From: Exiguobacterium undae DSM 14481
GTDB lineage: Bacteria > Bacillota > Bacilli > Exiguobacteriales > Exiguobacteriaceae
Direction: 5' to 3'
Length of the DNA: 64,000 nt
NCBI RefSeq assembly: GCF_000620805.1
Contig: NZ_KK211187.1
Span: forward strand, 1,025,957-1,089,956
The first letter of the stretch is position 1, and each line of letters starts with the position of its first letter. The translations under genes were made by a program, and so were the position numbers. Under the pieces are notes generated by a model. That model did no database searches. It saw nothing but the letters and a program-made list of their open reading frames with translations, and had not been told where the DNA came from. Below, piece by piece: positions 27,639 to 36,016 of the stretch.

Positions 27639-28134
27639 CATCAAGTTGTTTTTCGCCGTGTTCCTTCTTTTTATCTTGGAAGGGACGCTGTTTGCGGGTC
27701 CGCTCGGAGACGGTTCTCCGTATGCCGTGCACGTGACGCTGATTGCGCTGATGTTCTTGGGACGATACGGCAGAATCGAACAGGCACTTGGTTTTGGTCT
27801 GTTATTTGGTCTGTTGTATGATTTCGTCTACTCGGATATCATCGGAATTTATTTATTTGCACTATCAGCCATTCCGCTTTTTAGTAGCTTCGTGCTAAAA
27901 TATGTAAAGGAGAACGTATTAACGATTATCGTCACCTTTACGTTCAGCGCTATTTTGTTTGAACTGGATATCTATTTCTTTACGGCTTCGGTCGTCGGTG
28001 TCGAGGTTCCCTTCAAGGAACTGGCGACACAAATCATTCCAAGGAGTCTCATTGCCCAGTTGATTGGAATCATCGTGTTGTATTATCCGATGACGCGTCT
28101 GGTGCAATCCACATTTGATGAGAAAAGAGGATGA
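27631..28134 (+). CDS. mreD: rod shape-determining protein MreD
   Basis: This 167-residue polytopic membrane protein has five or six hydrophobic segments and the family pattern FAVFLLFILEGTLFAGPLG followed by GFGLLFGLLYDFVYSDIIG. The start is GTG at 27631, eight bases inside mreC, after GGGAGGGG. It completes the MreBCD elongation complex. Confidence 0.93.
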   Translation: MNNIKLFFAVFLLFILEGTLFAGPLGDGSPYAVHVTLIALMFLGRYGRIEQALGFGLLFGLLYDFVYSDIIGIYLFALSAIPLFSSFVLKYVKENVLTIIVTFTFSAILFELDIYFFTASVVGVEVPFKELATQIIPRSLIAQLIGIIVLYYPMTRLVQSTFDEKRG

Positions 28135-28137
28135 GTC

Positions 28138-28812
28138 ATGATTGAGCGTAAGCGTTATGTAACGATGAAAGGTCATCGTGGTGGCCTCGCCGTCTATGTA
28201 AATGAAAGGTGCAGTGTGGATGAATTTCTTGACGATTTAGAATTGACGCTTGCCGACAAATCCGTCGAGAACGGACGCGCCGTGCCGATTACCTTCTTCT
28301 TCGGTCGACGGTATGTCGACGAAGGCGTTGTGACGGCCGTCGAATCCATTGTTGCGCGTCATGATTCATTTTCGTTTAACGGTTATGACAGTGATTGTCT
28401 GACCAAAGATGAAGCGAAGGCGCTCTACGGCGAACGAACGTTTCATTACTTTGGCGGAACCGCCCGCAGCGGTCATGTCGTCGATGTCGAAGGATCAATC
28501 GTCGTCATCGGTGACATCAATCCGGGTGCCGTCGTACATGCGACCGGCAGTATTTATTGTCTCGGCGCGTTACGGGGAACCGTTCACGCAGGGAAAGGCG
28601 GAAATCAGCAAGCGGTGATTGCCGCAAGTATCTTACAACCCAAATGGATTTCCATTTCCGACTTCGTCTATGAAGATCCGGATGATGCGCCGGTAAAAGC
28701 GCTAGAAATGGGTTGTGCTTTTGTAGGAGACACCGGGGTTGAATTTTCCCGTCTTCAGACCGTTCCGCTCGCGCGGATGGATCAGTTTGCGATTGATAGT
28801 GAAAGAGGGTGA
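28138..28812 (+). CDS. minC: septum site-determining protein MinC
   Basis: MinC is the FtsZ inhibitor of the Min system. The 224-residue protein has the N-terminal FtsZ-interacting domain (about 1-100) and a C-terminal right-handed beta-helix that binds MinD, with repeats VEGSIVVIGDINPGAVVHAT and YCLGALRGTVHAGKGG. It starts 3 bases after mreD and abuts minD. Confidence 0.95.
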   Translation: MIERKRYVTMKGHRGGLAVYVNERCSVDEFLDDLELTLADKSVENGRAVPITFFFGRRYVDEGVVTAVESIVARHDSFSFNGYDSDCLTKDEAKALYGERTFHYFGGTARSGHVVDVEGSIVVIGDINPGAVVHATGSIYCLGALRGTVHAGKGGNQQAVIAASILQPKWISISDFVYEDPDDAPVKALEMGCAFVGDTGVEFSRLQTVPLARMDQFAIDSERG

Positions 28813-28817
28813 CAGAT

Positions 28818-29666
28818 ATGGAACAAGTGAAAGAACAGGTACATAGAGATGCGGCGACGCATGTGGGTCGTGCCATCGTCGTCACATCTGGTAAAGGTGG
28901 CGTCGGTAAAACGACGACGACGGCGAACATCGGTACAGCGCTTGCGCTGATGGGACATTCGGTTTGCCTTGTCGATACAGATATCGGTCTTCGGAATCTG
29001 GATATCGTACTCGGACTGGATAACCGCAGTATCTATAACATCGTTGACGTCGTGACAGGACAATGTAAATTGCATCAAGCCCTCGTTCGTGATAAACGTT
29101 TTGAAGAGATGTACCTGTTACCTGCTGCCCAGTCCAAGGATAAGTCATCCGTCACACCGGAACAGGTAAAGGCGATCATTGATACACTGAAGTTAGAATA
29201 TGATTTTGTCCTGATTGATTGCCCGGCCGGCATCGAGCAAGGATTCATGAATGCGATCGCGGGAGCGGATGAAGCCGTCATCGTCACGACGCCGGAAAAA
29301 GCAGCGGTTCAGGATGCAGACCGGATCATCGGGATGCTCGAACGATCAGAGCGGAAAATCGTTCCGAAACTGGTGGTCAACCGGGTTCGCTCACACATGA
29401 TGGCGTCCGGCGATATGCTCGACATTGATGAAATCATGCGTATTTTATCGATTGACCTCCTCGGATTGATCGTTGATGACGAAGAAGTCATCGCCGCATC
29501 ACACCGCGGTGTACCGGTGACGATGAACCCGGATAATCGGGCAGGTCTCGGTTACCGGAACATCACCCGCCGGATTCTTGGGGAGTCGGTACCGCTGCTC
29601 GATATCATGGAGCAACCGCAAAAAGGATTTTTCGTTAAACTTAAAAAAATGCTTGGCATGAAATAA
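28818..29666 (+). CDS. minD: septum site-determining ATPase MinD
   Basis: MinD is the membrane-binding ParA-type ATPase that recruits MinC. From the ATG at 28818 (GAGGGTG six bases upstream) it has 282 residues. The deviant Walker A SGKGGVGKT lies at 24-32, the conserved VDTDIGLRNLD follows, and the amphipathic membrane-targeting helix is the C-terminal GFFVKLKKMLGMK. Family members usually begin M-G-[RK]-A-I-V just before the P-loop; here that motif is VGRAIVV at residue 16. A GTG at 28863 would give the standard start but has no good ribosome site. The extra 15 residues are therefore either a real extension or a start misplacement. Confidence 0.96.
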   Translation: MEQVKEQVHRDAATHVGRAIVVTSGKGGVGKTTTTANIGTALALMGHSVCLVDTDIGLRNLDIVLGLDNRSIYNIVDVVTGQCKLHQALVRDKRFEEMYLLPAAQSKDKSSVTPEQVKAIIDTLKLEYDFVLIDCPAGIEQGFMNAIAGADEAVIVTTPEKAAVQDADRIIGMLERSERKIVPKLVVNRVRSHMMASGDMLDIDEIMRILSIDLLGLIVDDEEVIAASHRGVPVTMNPDNRAGLGYRNITRRILGESVPLLDIMEQPQKGFFVKLKKMLGMK

Positions 29667-29673
29667 GAAGGGG

Positions 29674-29714
29674 AAAATAGACTAGAAGGGCTTTTATGCT
29701 TCTAGTCTATTTTT
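29674..29714 (+). terminator. terminator after minD
   Basis: AAAATAGACTAGAAG pairs with CTTCTAGTCTATTTTT. The A-rich left and T-rich right flanks fit an intrinsic terminator ending the mre-min operon before the RNase G gene. Confidence 0.88.
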
Positions 29715-29729
29715 CATGGAGGAATCGAG

Positions 29730-31076
29730 ATGAAATGGATTAGTGAACAAACCCCGTCTCTGGAACGGGTCGCCTTAGTGGAAGGCGGGCGTGTCGTCGA
29801 ATACCATGAACGGATGCGCGATGAGATCCGTGTCGGGACGTTACTTCACGCAAAGGTCGACCGGTTACATCCGACGCTCGGTGCAGCGTTTTTAGTGGCG
29901 ACTGACGGCACCCCGCTTTATTTACCGATCAATGAGACGCTGGAAGCCTTGCGGCGTTATCCGGACGTGCCGACGATCGGACAGGCGGTGCAGGTCGGAC
30001 AGACGCTCCTCGTCCAAGTCGTCAAAGAAGGAGCGGCGCCAAAACAGCATAAGGTGACACAAAACATCACCTATGGCGGACGTTTTCTTGTCTACTTCCC
30101 ATACGGACGGCGTGTCCGTTTCAGCCGGAAGCTGGATGTAGTCGTCCAGCAACAGCTGGCGAAACGGGTGACGCTGGATGAGACGGAAGGCCTTCTCTAC
30201 CGGACGGAATCGGCACAAGCGGAAGGGATGGTCCTCGAAACCGAGCTGAAACAGTTGCGTGCGCGTCACGGGAAGATGGTCGAGCAGATGACGCTTGAGC
30301 AGGATGAGTCGTTGATCGTCCAGGAAGCAAAACGGCTGGCACATGTCGAAGAAGCGCTCGTGACAAGCCGGATCGATAAGGAACGGCTCGAACAGATGGG
30401 CTTGCGTGTCGAACGGCCGGTCATGAAAGGACGTCTCCCGGCGATGGAGCAAGTCGACCGGGCGATTGACAAGGCGTTGGATAAAGTCGTGTGGCTAGAG
30501 GGCGGCGCTTACCTGCTGATTGAAGAAGTGGAGACGATGACGGTCATCGACATCAACAGCGGCAAGACGATTTCCGTCAAGGAACAAAAACGGACGTTTG
30601 ATCAAATCAACGAAGCAGCAGCGGTGGAAATCATGCGTCAACTGCGTCTGCGGAACATCAGCGGCATGATTGCCGTCGATTTCCTGCGGGGGTCGAGTAA
30701 AGGACAGACCCGTGTGACGCAACTGTTAAAAGAACGGGCGGCGCATGAGTCGAAACAGATTGAAATCTATGGATTTACGAAGATGGGATTATGTGAGCTG
30801 ACGCGGCAACGCCATGGGAAGTCCTTGCTCGAACGGTCGCTTGAGCAAGGGAAACCGTCCCGGATTGCGATTCACCGGCAACTCGAACCGAAACTGCTCG
30901 AAATTGCGACCTATGCAGAAGCCGCCGTCGTACGGGCACCACTCGATTCGCTCAGTCCACTTTTCCTTCAAGAAAGTCCGGTCGAACTTGTGCTTGTGGA
31001 AGGGGAAACAGGTATTTTGTTTACAGGCACAAAAGCCGACTGTGACGATTTCGTCAAAAGACAATCAGAATCCTGA
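29730..31076 (+). CDS. rng: ribonuclease G/E family endoribonuclease
   Basis: This endonuclease cuts single-stranded AU-rich RNA and matures rRNA 5' ends. The 448-residue length fits RNase G and lacks the long RNase E scaffold. An S1-like domain spans about 35-110 (VGTLLHAKVDRLHPTLGAAF). The catalytic metal aspartates are D274 (VIDINSGK) and D317 (MIAVDFL). It lies between minD and rplU, exactly where B. subtilis has spoIVFA-spoIVFB. B. subtilis itself has no RNase E/G. A terminator upstream and the L21 promoter downstream isolate it; its own promoter was not recognised. Confidence 0.95.
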   Translation: MKWISEQTPSLERVALVEGGRVVEYHERMRDEIRVGTLLHAKVDRLHPTLGAAFLVATDGTPLYLPINETLEALRRYPDVPTIGQAVQVGQTLLVQVVKEGAAPKQHKVTQNITYGGRFLVYFPYGRRVRFSRKLDVVVQQQLAKRVTLDETEGLLYRTESAQAEGMVLETELKQLRARHGKMVEQMTLEQDESLIVQEAKRLAHVEEALVTSRIDKERLEQMGLRVERPVMKGRLPAMEQVDRAIDKALDKVVWLEGGAYLLIEEVETMTVIDINSGKTISVKEQKRTFDQINEAAAVEIMRQLRLRNISGMIAVDFLRGSSKGQTRVTQLLKERAAHESKQIEIYGFTKMGLCELTRQRHGKSLLERSLEQGKPSRIAIHRQLEPKLLEIATYAEAAVVRAPLDSLSPLFLQESPVELVLVEGETGILFTGTKADCDDFVKRQSES

Positions 31077-31086
31077 CAGAACGTTA

Positions 31087-31116
31087 TTGACAACAGTCAA
31101 CATCGTTTGGTATTCT
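31087..31116 (+). promoter_or_regulatory. promoter of the rplU-prp-rpmA operon
   Basis: A perfect TTGACA -35 (31087-31092) and TATTCT -10 (31111-31116) are 18 bases apart, directly after rng. Confidence 0.8.
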
Positions 31117-31122
31117 GAATAA

Positions 31123-31230
31123 CGTTAGTTCGTTTGGAAGCACCCAAATGACTACAACCGCACAGACCGGGTCATAAAGCATCCGCTGCCCGTGATGGCG
31201 AGTCTGAGTTCCTAAGAGGAGGTGCACGTA
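31123..31230 (+). promoter_or_regulatory. ribosomal protein L21 leader RNA
   Basis: About 108 bases of structured leader precede rplU. They contain paired segments such as TTTGGAAGCACCCAAATG, an ACCGGGTCATAAAGCATCCG region and a final GAGGAGGTG ribosome site. Position, length and hairpin content match the L21 leader family of Firmicutes, which is thought to let L21 repress its own operon. The fold was judged by eye. Confidence 0.75.
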
Positions 31231-31539
31231 ATGTACGCAATTATTAAAACTGGTGGTAAACAAGTTAAAGTCGAAGCTGGCCAAGAAATCTACGTTGAGA
31301 AATTAAACGCAGACGTCGACAGCACAGTAGAATTCGGTGAAGTCTTGATCCTTGGTGGTGACGATGTTAAAGTCGGCGCTCCACTCGTAGAAGGTGCGAA
31401 GGTCGTAGCAACGGTCATCAAACACGCTCGCGCGAAAAAGATCACTGTCTTCAAAATGAAAGCTAAAAAGAACTACCGTCGTAAGCAAGGTCACCGTCAA
31501 CCTTACACGAAGGTCCGCATCGAGAAAATCGAAGCGTAA
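31231..31539 (+). CDS. rplU: 50S ribosomal protein L21
   Basis: The 102-residue protein begins [18 protein letters not shown] and ends with the [18 protein letters not shown] signature of bacterial L21. The ATG at 31231, eight bases after GAGGAGG, is the start; a GTG inside the ribosome site at 31222 is rejected. The product binds 23S rRNA. Confidence 0.98.
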   Translation: MYAIIKTGGKQVKVEAGQEIYVEKLNADVDSTVEFGEVLILGGDDVKVGAPLVEGAKVVATVIKHARAKKITVFKMKAKKNYRRKQGHRQPYTKVRIEKIEA

Positions 31540-31542
31540 GCC

Positions 31543-31881
31543 ATGATACGTGTCAAGATTCGACGAGATGAAGCGGAGTTAATCCGCTCCATCGAAGTGA
31601 CAGGACATGCCGAATTTGCTGAGCCTGGTTTGGATTTAGTCTGTGCCGGCACATCAAGTGTGATCTTCGGGGCATACAATGCCATCGAATCACTCCTCGG
31701 GCAGGTCCTGCTCCTTGAAATGGCAGAACAACAAGAAGGTGGCTACTTTTATGTAGAACCGTATGCTGATTTAGCACCGGAAATCAGCGAACGCACCCAA
31801 TTGTTACTGGAAGCGACATTGGTCCAACTCGGAACCATCGCTGAAAGTTACGGTGAGTATATCCAACTTGAACAAATATAG
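31543..31881 (+). CDS. prp: ribosomal-processing cysteine protease Prp
   Basis: Prp removes the N-terminal extension of ribosomal protein L27 in Firmicutes. The 112-residue protein has the catalytic pair H22 (VTGHAEFA) and C34 (LDLVCAGTS), the same positions as in the Staphylococcus aureus enzyme. It lies three bases after rplU and just before its substrate gene rpmA, the standard arrangement (ysxB in B. subtilis). Confidence 0.95.
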   Translation: MIRVKIRRDEAELIRSIEVTGHAEFAEPGLDLVCAGTSSVIFGAYNAIESLLGQVLLLEMAEQQEGGYFYVEPYADLAPEISERTQLLLEATLVQLGTIAESYGEYIQLEQI

Positions 31882-31895
31882 GAGGTGGATTCCAC

Positions 31896-32174
31896 ATGTT
31901 GAAACTTAATCTTCAGTTCTTCGCATCGAAAAAAGGGGTAGGTTCGACAAAGAACGGTCGTGACTCGCAATCGAAACGCCTTGGGGCGAAACGTGCAGAC
32001 GGTCAAACTGTTTCTGCTGGTTCAATCCTCTACCGCCAACGCGGTACGAAGATTCACCCAGGTATGAACGTCGGACGTGGTGGCGATGATACACTTTTCG
32101 CAACTGCAACTGGTGTCGTTCGTTTCGAACGTCTCGGACGCGACAAAAAACAAGTCAGCGTTTACCCAGCATAA
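31896..32174 (+). CDS. rpmA: 50S ribosomal protein L27
   Basis: L27 reaches the peptidyl transferase centre. The 92-residue precursor starts [10 protein letters not shown], the extension cut by Prp, before [20 protein letters not shown]. The mature N-terminus can then extend to the A and P sites. AGGAGGTGG precedes the ATG. A terminator follows. Confidence 0.98.
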   Translation: MLKLNLQFFASKKGVGSTKNGRDSQSKRLGAKRADGQTVSAGSILYRQRGTKIHPGMNVGRGGDDTLFATATGVVRFERLGRDKKQVSVYPA

Positions 32175-32186
32175 GTGATCGATGAA

Positions 32187-32228
32187 GCAGACTCTAGCCA
32201 CTTTCAGGGGTTAGGGTCTGTTTTTTTT
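32187..32228 (+). terminator. terminator after rpmA
   Basis: GCAGACTCTAGCC pairs with GGGTTAGGGTCTG and is followed by eight T residues. It separates the ribosomal protein operon from the Spo0B-like gene and obg, possibly with partial read-through. Confidence 0.88.
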
Positions 32229-32243
32229 AGGAGGGAACGACTG

Positions 32244-32729
32244 ATGAAGGATGAGCAGGTACTGGATCTTTTGAAGTCACTTCGTCACGAATGGTTGAAT
32301 CGATTGCAACTCGTTCGTTCATATAGCGCGATGGGTGACGAGGCGGCTGTTGAATCGATCTGTTCAGTCTACCGGGAGCAAGCGTCACGAGAAGGGCGAC
32401 TCTCCTTGATTGAATTGCCGAAAACAGCGCTCACACTGCAACGAGCGGATTGGACAGGTTTAACTGTCGAATATGATGTGATTGAGAAACCAAAGCAGAT
32501 CGATGATTCGCGTCTTGCGACCGTCATTGAAGCTGCGCTTGACATGATAGAAGTGGGAAATGGAGAAGTATCCGTAACCTTTCATGAGGGCGTGACCATC
32601 GAGATCTATCGGGATCTACTAGATATGTCGCGCCTTAAAGATCTAGTGACGCCGATGGAGATCGAGTCACAGACGGAACATGAGTGTGTGATCGAAATCG
32701 AAAGTCTTCCTGTAGAGGAAGAACAGTAA
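32244..32729 (+). CDS. spo0B: Spo0B-like phosphotransferase / histidine-kinase dimerisation protein
   Basis: This 161-residue cytosolic protein starts at ATG 32244, eight bases after AGGAGGG. It opens with the dimerisation helix LLKSLRHEWLNRLQLVRSY, where H15 fits the phospho-acceptor histidine of Spo0B (H-[DE]-W-x-N-x-x-Q-L). The degenerate C-terminal kinase-like domain follows and shows no clear ATP-binding boxes. It lies between rpmA and obg, as spo0B does in B. subtilis, where it passes phosphate from Spo0F to Spo0A. If the host does not sporulate, the partners must differ. It might serve another phosphorelay. Confidence 0.8.
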   Translation: MKDEQVLDLLKSLRHEWLNRLQLVRSYSAMGDEAAVESICSVYREQASREGRLSLIELPKTALTLQRADWTGLTVEYDVIEKPKQIDDSRLATVIEAALDMIEVGNGEVSVTFHEGVTIEIYRDLLDMSRLKDLVTPMEIESQTEHECVIEIESLPVEEEQ

Positions 32730-32744
32730 TAGGAGGGATCTGAC

Positions 32745-34040
32745 ATGTTTGTCGATCAGGTAAATATTTATGTAAAAGCAGGAGATGGAGGACGCGGACA
32801 AGTTGCGTTCCGTCGCGAAAAATATGTTCCAGACGGTGGTCCTGCCGGAGGAGATGGCGGGCATGGTGCTCACGTCGTCCTCGAAGTGGATGAAGGACTC
32901 CGGACCTTGATGGATTTCCGTTACAAACGTCACTTCAAAGCCGTCCAAGGTGAAAACGGGATGTCGAAAGGAATGCACGGTCGTAAAGCCGAGCATCTCG
33001 TCGTCAAGGTTCCACCAGGTACGGTCGTGTATGATGACGATACGGATGCAGTCATCGCCGATCTCGTCCACCACGGACAACAAGCGATCGTCGCAAAAGG
33101 CGGACGCGGAGGACGTGGGAACTCACGTTTCGCGACACCAGCCAACCCGGCTCCGGAACATGCGGAAAACGGGGAACCAGGTGAAGAGAAGTATTTGAAA
33201 CTCGAATTGAAAATGCTGGCGGATGTCGGACTCGTCGGATTCCCGAGTGTCGGGAAATCAACGATGCTTTCGATCGTCTCAGCGGCGCGCCCGAAAATCG
33301 GAGCGTATCACTTCACGACAATCACACCAAACATCGGAGTGGTCGAAACAGAAGACAGCCGGAGCTTCGTCATGGCCGATCTACCGGGTCTGATTGAAGG
33401 CGCAAGCGAAGGGGTTGGTCTTGGTCACCAATTCTTACGTCACGTCGAACGGACAAAAGTCATCGTCCACGTCATCGATATGAGCGGGATGGAAGGCCGC
33501 GATCCGATTGACGATTACAACATCATCAATAAAGAGCTTGCCGACTATAACCTGCGTTTGACAGAACGACCACAAGTCGTCGTCGCAAACAAAATGGATA
33601 TGCCGGATGCAGAAGCTAATCTCGAAGCCTTCAAGGAAGCATTCCCGGACTTGGAAGTATTCGCGATTTCAGCTGCGACGCGTCAAGGGTTACGGGACCT
33701 CTTATTCCGGATTGCGGATCTTGTGGATGCGACGCCTGAATTCGGTCTGGAAGAGCTCGAAGAGAAAACAGCGACACCACGTGTCGTCTACGGATATGAA
33801 GCACCGGAAGCTGGATTTACGATTTCGAAAGATGAAGATGATTGCTTCGTCATCAAAGGACCACGGATTGAGAAACTGTTTACGATGACAAACTTCATGC
33901 GTGAAGAGTCGATCAAACGTTTTGCGCGGACGTTGCGTCAAATGGGTGTCGACGAAGAGCTTCGTAAAATGGGTGCGATTGACGGCGACGTCGTTCGAAT
34001 CCGTGACTTCGAATTCGAATTCATCGAGTCGTCGTTCTAA
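32745..34040 (+). CDS. obg: GTPase Obg/CgtA, ribosome assembly
   Basis: Obg is an essential GTPase of 50S assembly and stress response. The 431-residue protein has the glycine-rich Obg fold ([20 protein letters not shown]), the G1 motif GFPSVGKST at 165-173, the G4 NKMD (VVANKMDMP), and the C-terminal OCT domain present in Firmicutes. It follows the Spo0B-like gene by 15 bases. Confidence 0.98.
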   Translation: MFVDQVNIYVKAGDGGRGQVAFRREKYVPDGGPAGGDGGHGAHVVLEVDEGLRTLMDFRYKRHFKAVQGENGMSKGMHGRKAEHLVVKVPPGTVVYDDDTDAVIADLVHHGQQAIVAKGGRGGRGNSRFATPANPAPEHAENGEPGEEKYLKLELKMLADVGLVGFPSVGKSTMLSIVSAARPKIGAYHFTTITPNIGVVETEDSRSFVMADLPGLIEGASEGVGLGHQFLRHVERTKVIVHVIDMSGMEGRDPIDDYNIINKELADYNLRLTERPQVVVANKMDMPDAEANLEAFKEAFPDLEVFAISAATRQGLRDLLFRIADLVDATPEFGLEELEEKTATPRVVYGYEAPEAGFTISKDEDDCFVIKGPRIEKLFTMTNFMREESIKRFARTLRQMGVDEELRKMGAIDGDVVRIRDFEFEFIESSF

Positions 34041-34088
34041 TCGAAACGGTCAAACAAGATTATTTGAGAAATGGAGTGTGAGAGCATC

Positions 34089-35369
34089 GTGGACCCACTT
34101 CCCGCGATTCAGTTCATCTGGTTCTTCGTCTTACTAGTTATTTCAGCATTCTTTTCGTCTTCTGAAACAGCCTTATCTAGTGCGAATCGGTTACGGATCT
34201 TACATCAGTCGGAAGAGGGCAACGCACGTGCGACACAAGCACTCCGTCTGTTACAACGTTATGAGGAGACGCTCACCGCCATCCTGATCGGAAATACACT
34301 GTCGAATCTAGGTGTAGCGATGATCGGCGGGTGGTTGGCGATGTCCTTGTCGACGGATTTGTTGATGCAAATCAGCATCATTTTCCTGACGTTTTTGTTC
34401 ATTTTGTTGTTTGGAGAATTAATTCCCAAATCGTATGCACGAGAACATGCGGAAACGTATGTATTTTGGATCAGCAGTCCGCTTCATCTCTGTTTGGTCG
34501 TCTTCAAACCCTTCATTTTTGTATTCCTGAAGTTGCGACAAGCCGCATTAGTGCTGATTGGTGCCGATCCGAAAGGACCGCTCGTCACGGAACAAGAACT
34601 CCGTGCACTCGTTGATATCAGTGAAGAAGAAGGCATCATGAATCAAGCCAGTGCAGAAATCGTTCATCGTGCTGTCGATTTCAAGAATGTCACGGTCGAG
34701 GAAGCGTTGACACCCCGAACGGACATTCAGGCGATCGATATTGATGCGAGTTTTGATGACATCTTACAAGAAGTCCAAAAGGGTGGCTTTTCACGCTTGC
34801 CGGTCTATAAAGATTCCATCGATCACATCATCGGTGTCTTATCCGAACGTGATTTTTTACGTGAATTCGTAAAACACGGACGGGTGGAGATTCGAGAGCT
34901 GATTCGGCCTGTCTCATTTGTCGTTCCACAAACGCATATCATGGATCTTTTGCCCGAGTTAAAGGTAAAGCAGTCCCATATGGCGGTTGTACTGGACGAG
35001 TTTGGCGGGACGGCCGGACTCATCACGCTCGAGGACATCCTCGAAGAGCTGGTTGGTGAAATTTGGGATGAACACGATGAATCCCTGGAGTACACGAAAC
35101 AAGTCGGAACGAATCGTTATGAATGTCTCGCTGAATATGATATTGAAGACTTTTGTCATCAATTTGGTCTGACGATGCCGGAAACAGAAGCGCAATCACT
35201 TGGCGGATGGATTATGGAAGATGTTGGTCATATTCCGGAAGAGGGAACGCAAATGGTTTATCGACAAGTCACCTTAACTGTCTTACACGTCGAGAATCGT
35301 CGTGTTCGAACGGTCTTGGCAACATTTTCGGATGAACCACCTGTTGAGCCGATCGATGAGTCCGTCTAA
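34089..35369 (+). CDS. CNNM/CorC-type membrane protein with CBS domains (hemolysin-related)
   Basis: The product has 426 residues from GTG 34089, which follows GGAGTGTGAG; an ATG at 34071 has a poorer site. Domains in order are a DUF21/CNNM membrane domain (about 1-190, with ISAFFSSSETALSSANRLR), a CBS pair (about 210-325, MTP-like TPRTDIQAIDID and LDEFGGTAGLITLEDILEEL) and a CorC_HlyC domain at the end. Relatives take part in magnesium or cobalt export or tolerance; the hemolysin name is historical. It takes the place of pheB-pheA in B. subtilis. Confidence 0.88.
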   Translation: MDPLPAIQFIWFFVLLVISAFFSSSETALSSANRLRILHQSEEGNARATQALRLLQRYEETLTAILIGNTLSNLGVAMIGGWLAMSLSTDLLMQISIIFLTFLFILLFGELIPKSYAREHAETYVFWISSPLHLCLVVFKPFIFVFLKLRQAALVLIGADPKGPLVTEQELRALVDISEEEGIMNQASAEIVHRAVDFKNVTVEEALTPRTDIQAIDIDASFDDILQEVQKGGFSRLPVYKDSIDHIIGVLSERDFLREFVKHGRVEIRELIRPVSFVVPQTHIMDLLPELKVKQSHMAVVLDEFGGTAGLITLEDILEELVGEIWDEHDESLEYTKQVGTNRYECLAEYDIEDFCHQFGLTMPETEAQSLGGWIMEDVGHIPEEGTQMVYRQVTLTVLHVENRRVRTVLATFSDEPPVEPIDESV

Positions 35370-35380
35370 TTTAAACCATC

Positions 35381-35419
35381 AAAAGGTCCATTCCGTAAAA
35401 AACGGGATGGACCTTTTTT
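35381..35419. terminator. bidirectional terminator between the CorC-like gene and niaR
   Basis: AAAAGGTCCATTCCGT pairs with ACGGGATGGACCTTTTTT. A-rich and T-rich flanks allow use by both convergent genes. Confidence 0.88.
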
Positions 35420-35454
35420 GATATGCGCATTTGCACGGAATACATGACCTAAGA

Positions 35455-35997
35455 TCAGACATCCAGTTCTGAAACGAGGATACCTAACCGGTCAAGGGCT
35501 TCAATCGCTGCGTCCAAAGCTTCTTCATTGTCGGCTTCGAGTGTATGGATATGGACACCATCTGTCAGGCTGGACAAGGGGGTAGCCTGTGTTTCTTCGA
35601 GCCGCTCAATCAAGGCGCGGACATCCCGCCGGCTTCTCAACATCAATTCACCTGTCAAAAACCCGTACACCGGATGTTCGACGATGACATCTCGCAAAAT
35701 GACCCCTTCATCAACGATGGCATCACATTCGGCTTTTAATTGATCGTAACCGTGACGGCAGACGACTTTTCGAATCCGACGGGTTCCGTCGAGCACCGGA
35801 TCATTTAATAAGTATCCTCTGGCGGTCGCGACGACCGGATATCCTTTTGCTTTTAACAACGATAAGTCTTGGACGATGACCTGACGACTCACCCCTGCTT
35901 GCTTCGCAAGTTGTGTACCGGTAACCGGACGATCGTTTTCTTGGATCATCCGCAGTAATCCTTGCCGGCGTTCTTCTCCGGACTGTCTTCTTTCCAT
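35455..35997 (-). CDS. niaR: NAD biosynthesis repressor NiaR
   Basis: NiaR is a nicotinic-acid-responsive repressor of NAD genes. The 180-residue protein has an N-terminal winged HTH (TGTQLAKQAGVSRQVIVQDL, about 26-45) and a C-terminal 3H domain with conserved histidines (VVCRHGYDQL, VEHPVYG, DGVHIHTL). The start is ATG 35997 with AGGAG five bases upstream; longer starts run into nifS. It is 19 bases after nifS, in an operon divergent from nadBCA, exactly as yrxA-nifS in B. subtilis. Confidence 0.93.
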   Translation of the reverse strand: MERRQSGEERRQGLLRMIQENDRPVTGTQLAKQAGVSRQVIVQDLSLLKAKGYPVVATARGYLLNDPVLDGTRRIRKVVCRHGYDQLKAECDAIVDEGVILRDVIVEHPVYGFLTGELMLRSRRDVRALIERLEETQATPLSSLTDGVHIHTLEADNEEALDAAIEALDRLGILVSELDV

Positions 35998-36016
35998 GAC
36001 GACTCCTGCCTTTCTC

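Noticed and set aside
29922-30452. 176-codon frame antisense to rng
   Set aside because: Entirely inside a well-supported gene, with no start signal or known domain.
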